15,542 nt of DNA from Bdellovibrionales bacterium (GTDB taxonomy: Bacteria; Bdellovibrionota; Bacteriovoracia; Bacteriovoracales; Bacteriovoracaceae): NCBI GenBank assembly GCA_005791855.1, contig SXUH01000151.1, positions 1-15,542 of the forward strand. The letters run 5' to 3'. The position numbers and the translations under genes are program-made. The notes beneath the pieces were generated by a model. It saw nothing but the letters and a program-made list of their open reading frames with translations. It had not been told where the DNA came from and did not search any database. Shown here in pieces: positions 14,797-15,542 of the stretch (within the stretch, counting starts at the first letter, position 1; each line of letters starts with the position of its first letter).

Positions 14797-14872
14797 GCGG
14801 CTGTAGCTCAGTTGGTAGAGCGGTTCCTTGCCATGGAACAGGTCGCTGGTTCGAATCCTGTCAGCCGCTCCA
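14797..14872 (+). tRNA. tRNA-Gly (anticodon GCC)
   Basis: 76 nt with encoded CCA. The acceptor stem GCGGCTG (14797-14803) pairs with CAGCCGC (14862-14868), and the discriminator is T14869. D-arm: GCTCAGTTGGTAGAGC. The anticodon stem GTTCC/GGAAC (14823-14827/14835-14839) encloses loop TTGCCAT with anticodon GCC (14830-14832), reading GGC and GGU. The T-arm has loop TTCGAAT (14850-14856), but its stem GCTGG/CCTGT contains a T-T mismatch (14847/14859) and a terminal G-T wobble. Everything else is standard, so I take it as functional. It has its own promoter; a T5 run follows the CCA directly. Confidence 0.96.
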
Positions 14873-15035
14873 TTTTTCTGGTAAGTATTCATCCCTTCGG
14901 GGAAAATCACAAAAATTCTAAATAGTTATTTTAATTAGGAGAGGTTAAGCTTCTTTCTTTTATATTTCTCAGTATTTCTTCATCTTTCATCTTCCACTTA
15001 CCAAACTCTTACCAGTACAAAAAATTAGTAGCAGC

Positions 15036-15053
15036 GGCAAGCACGTGCTTGCC
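15036..15053. repeat. Perfect 18-bp palindrome, GCAAGCACGTGCTTGC core
   Basis: GGCAAGCAC followed directly by its exact reverse complement GTGCTTGCC, with no spacer. No T-run follows on either strand, so it is not an intrinsic terminator. A close relative lies 66 bp downstream (centre to centre), and both lie upstream of the XRE-type regulator gene, so an operator is one possibility. Confidence 0.8.
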
Positions 15054-15101
15054 CGGCGTAGCACAGTTTTTTGTAACTTCTCAAATCCTTTCAGGAAAAT
15101 G

Positions 15102-15119
15102 AGCAAGCACACGCTTGCT
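15102..15119. repeat. Second related inverted repeat, GCAAGCACACGCTTGC core
   Basis: AGCAAGC (15102-15108) and GCTTGCT (15113-15119) around ACAC. Its 16-bp core differs from that at 15036-15053 at only two central positions (ACAC in place of ACGT, TT arms kept), so the two are probably related copies. It lies about 97 bp before the XRE start codon. Confidence 0.75.
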
Positions 15120-15215
15120 TTCTAAAACTACTCAAACCTAAACCACCAAAATCAAATCCCTCATCATTCACTTTGCGTTTGCTGAGGAAAATTTGTGCTA
15201 CCAGGAGATAAAAAA

Positions 15216-15542
15216 ATGAACGCTTTAAATATAGAAACTCAAAATGAGCAGCAATTTATTTCGGACTTTGCAGTTTTAATAAAGAAGATGAGGCTTCTCA
15301 GAAGATTAACCAGGCAGCAAGCCGCTCTTTTATTCGACTTCTCCTTCAAATATATCGAAAAACTTGAAAACGGCAGAGGGGAAATATCGGTCGAAAGGTT
15401 TAAAGACTTCCAGACAAAGTATGGCTTCAATGACTCTGATGTGGATTTAATTAGAAATGGAGCCATTCAGGCTAGCCTCGATGCAAACTCAATCAGGAAG
15501 AAAATTACTACAGAGAAACGGAAAGACCGCAGATTCTGCCAC
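15216..15542 (+). CDS. XRE-type (Cro/CI-like) helix-turn-helix regulator, 3' end beyond the window
   Basis: 109 codons open to the last base with no stop. The ATG at 15216 follows AGGAGA (15203-15208) by 7 nt. Residues about 20-72 (VLIKKMRLLRRLTRQQAALLF and KYIEKLENGRGEISVERF) match the helix-turn-helix_3 pattern, with RQQAALLF and FKYIEKLENG as the two core helices, so it should bind DNA. The remainder is charged and helical. Codons are A/T-rich with TTA, ATA, AAA, AGA and AGG, unlike the C/G-ending codons of the upstream genes, a sign of different origin. With the tRNA and palindromes upstream, it could be the regulator of an integrated element. Confidence 0.82.
   Translation, partial: MNALNIETQNEQQFISDFAVLIKKMRLLRRLTRQQAALLFDFSFKYIEKLENGRGEISVERFKDFQTKYGFNDSDVDLIRNGAIQASLDANSIRKKITTEKRKDRRFCH

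Larger units (their letters stand above)
14873..15215 (+). other. A/T-rich intergenic stretch between tRNA-Gly and the XRE gene; no convincing gene
   Basis: 343 bp. It opens with a T5 run after the tRNA CCA, then a short hairpin with a cUUCGg tetraloop (TCCC/GGGA, 14892-14903), a pyrimidine-rich run (about 14950-15016), and the two related palindromes listed separately. Only a very short minus-strand frame exists (about 19 codons, within the pyrimidine-rich part), and I do not call it. No copy of the tRNA 3' end that could mark an attachment repeat is visible up to the window end. Composition differs sharply from the rest of the window. Confidence 0.6.

Noticed and set aside
14892..14903. cUUCGg hairpin downstream of tRNA-Gly as a terminator
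   Set aside because: Only a 4-bp stem and followed by A-rich rather than T-rich sequence on the plus strand; noted in the intergenic entry only.
14938..14999. Very short minus-strand frame (about 19 codons, MKDEEILRNIKERS...) in the pyrimidine-rich stretch
   Set aside because: Too short, weak ribosome site and a purine-biased composition that yields Lys/Glu codons by chance; could at most be a gene remnant.
15239..15466. Minus-strand frame of 75 codons opposite the XRE gene
   Set aside because: Shadow of the helix-turn-helix frame; no Shine-Dalgarno or recognisable content.

Overview
This is a bacterial chromosome segment with mostly housekeeping content and a possible island boundary at each end. 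Coding sequence is strongly biased to C- or G-ending codons, while the intergenic stretches and promoter-proximal gene starts are A/T-rich. The gene set (FecR-domain secreted protein, eukaryote-like type 2 IleRS, S21, RarA, Lpd next to a 2-oxoacid dehydrogenase E2, several secreted or membrane proteins of unknown function) would fit a Bdellovibrionota-type Gram-negative bacterium. That placement is an impression from protein style, not a search result.

Layout. 1-924 (minus): a secreted FecR-like protein whose frame continues, without a stop, into a piece of an IS630-type transposase at the window edge. 1033-5006 (plus): ileS (type 2) overlapping by GTGA with a gene for a secreted protein of unknown function. 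5042-5551 (plus): a promoter and a small four-cysteine secreted protein. 5572-5914 (minus): rpsU with its own promoter and terminator. 5955-7196 (plus): rarA. 7256-7835 (plus): a four-helix membrane protein whose mRNA leader can fold over its own Shine-Dalgarno and start codon. 7832-9127 (minus): an orphan membrane histidine kinase that overlaps the previous gene tail to tail by 4 bp and starts directly after the terminator of the next operon. 9164-12021 (minus): lpd then a 2-oxoacid dehydrogenase E2, with promoter and terminator. 12043-14278 (plus): three overlapping genes for a DEDDh exonuclease with a WYL-like C-terminal domain, a small two-helix membrane protein, and a KamA-family radical SAM enzyme. 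14275-14729 (plus): another small four-cysteine secreted protein. 14753-14872 (plus): tRNA-Gly(GCC) with its promoter. 14873-15542: a compositionally different A/T-rich stretch with two related palindromes and the start of an XRE-type regulator.

How the parts relate. Lpd and E2 supply two of the three subunits of a 2-oxoacid dehydrogenase complex; no E1 gene is present here. IleRS, S21 and tRNA-Gly belong to translation, and RarA to replication-fork maintenance. The most distinctive points are the FecR/IS630 in-frame junction, the exonuclease-WYL architecture in an overlapping operon with a KamA-like enzyme, the self-complementary leader at 7256-7320, the terminator abutting the kinase start codon, and the tRNA-Gly/low-GC/palindrome/XRE arrangement at the right end, which looks like the edge of an integrated element. 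No CRISPR array, complete insertion sequence, or clear defence system is visible.
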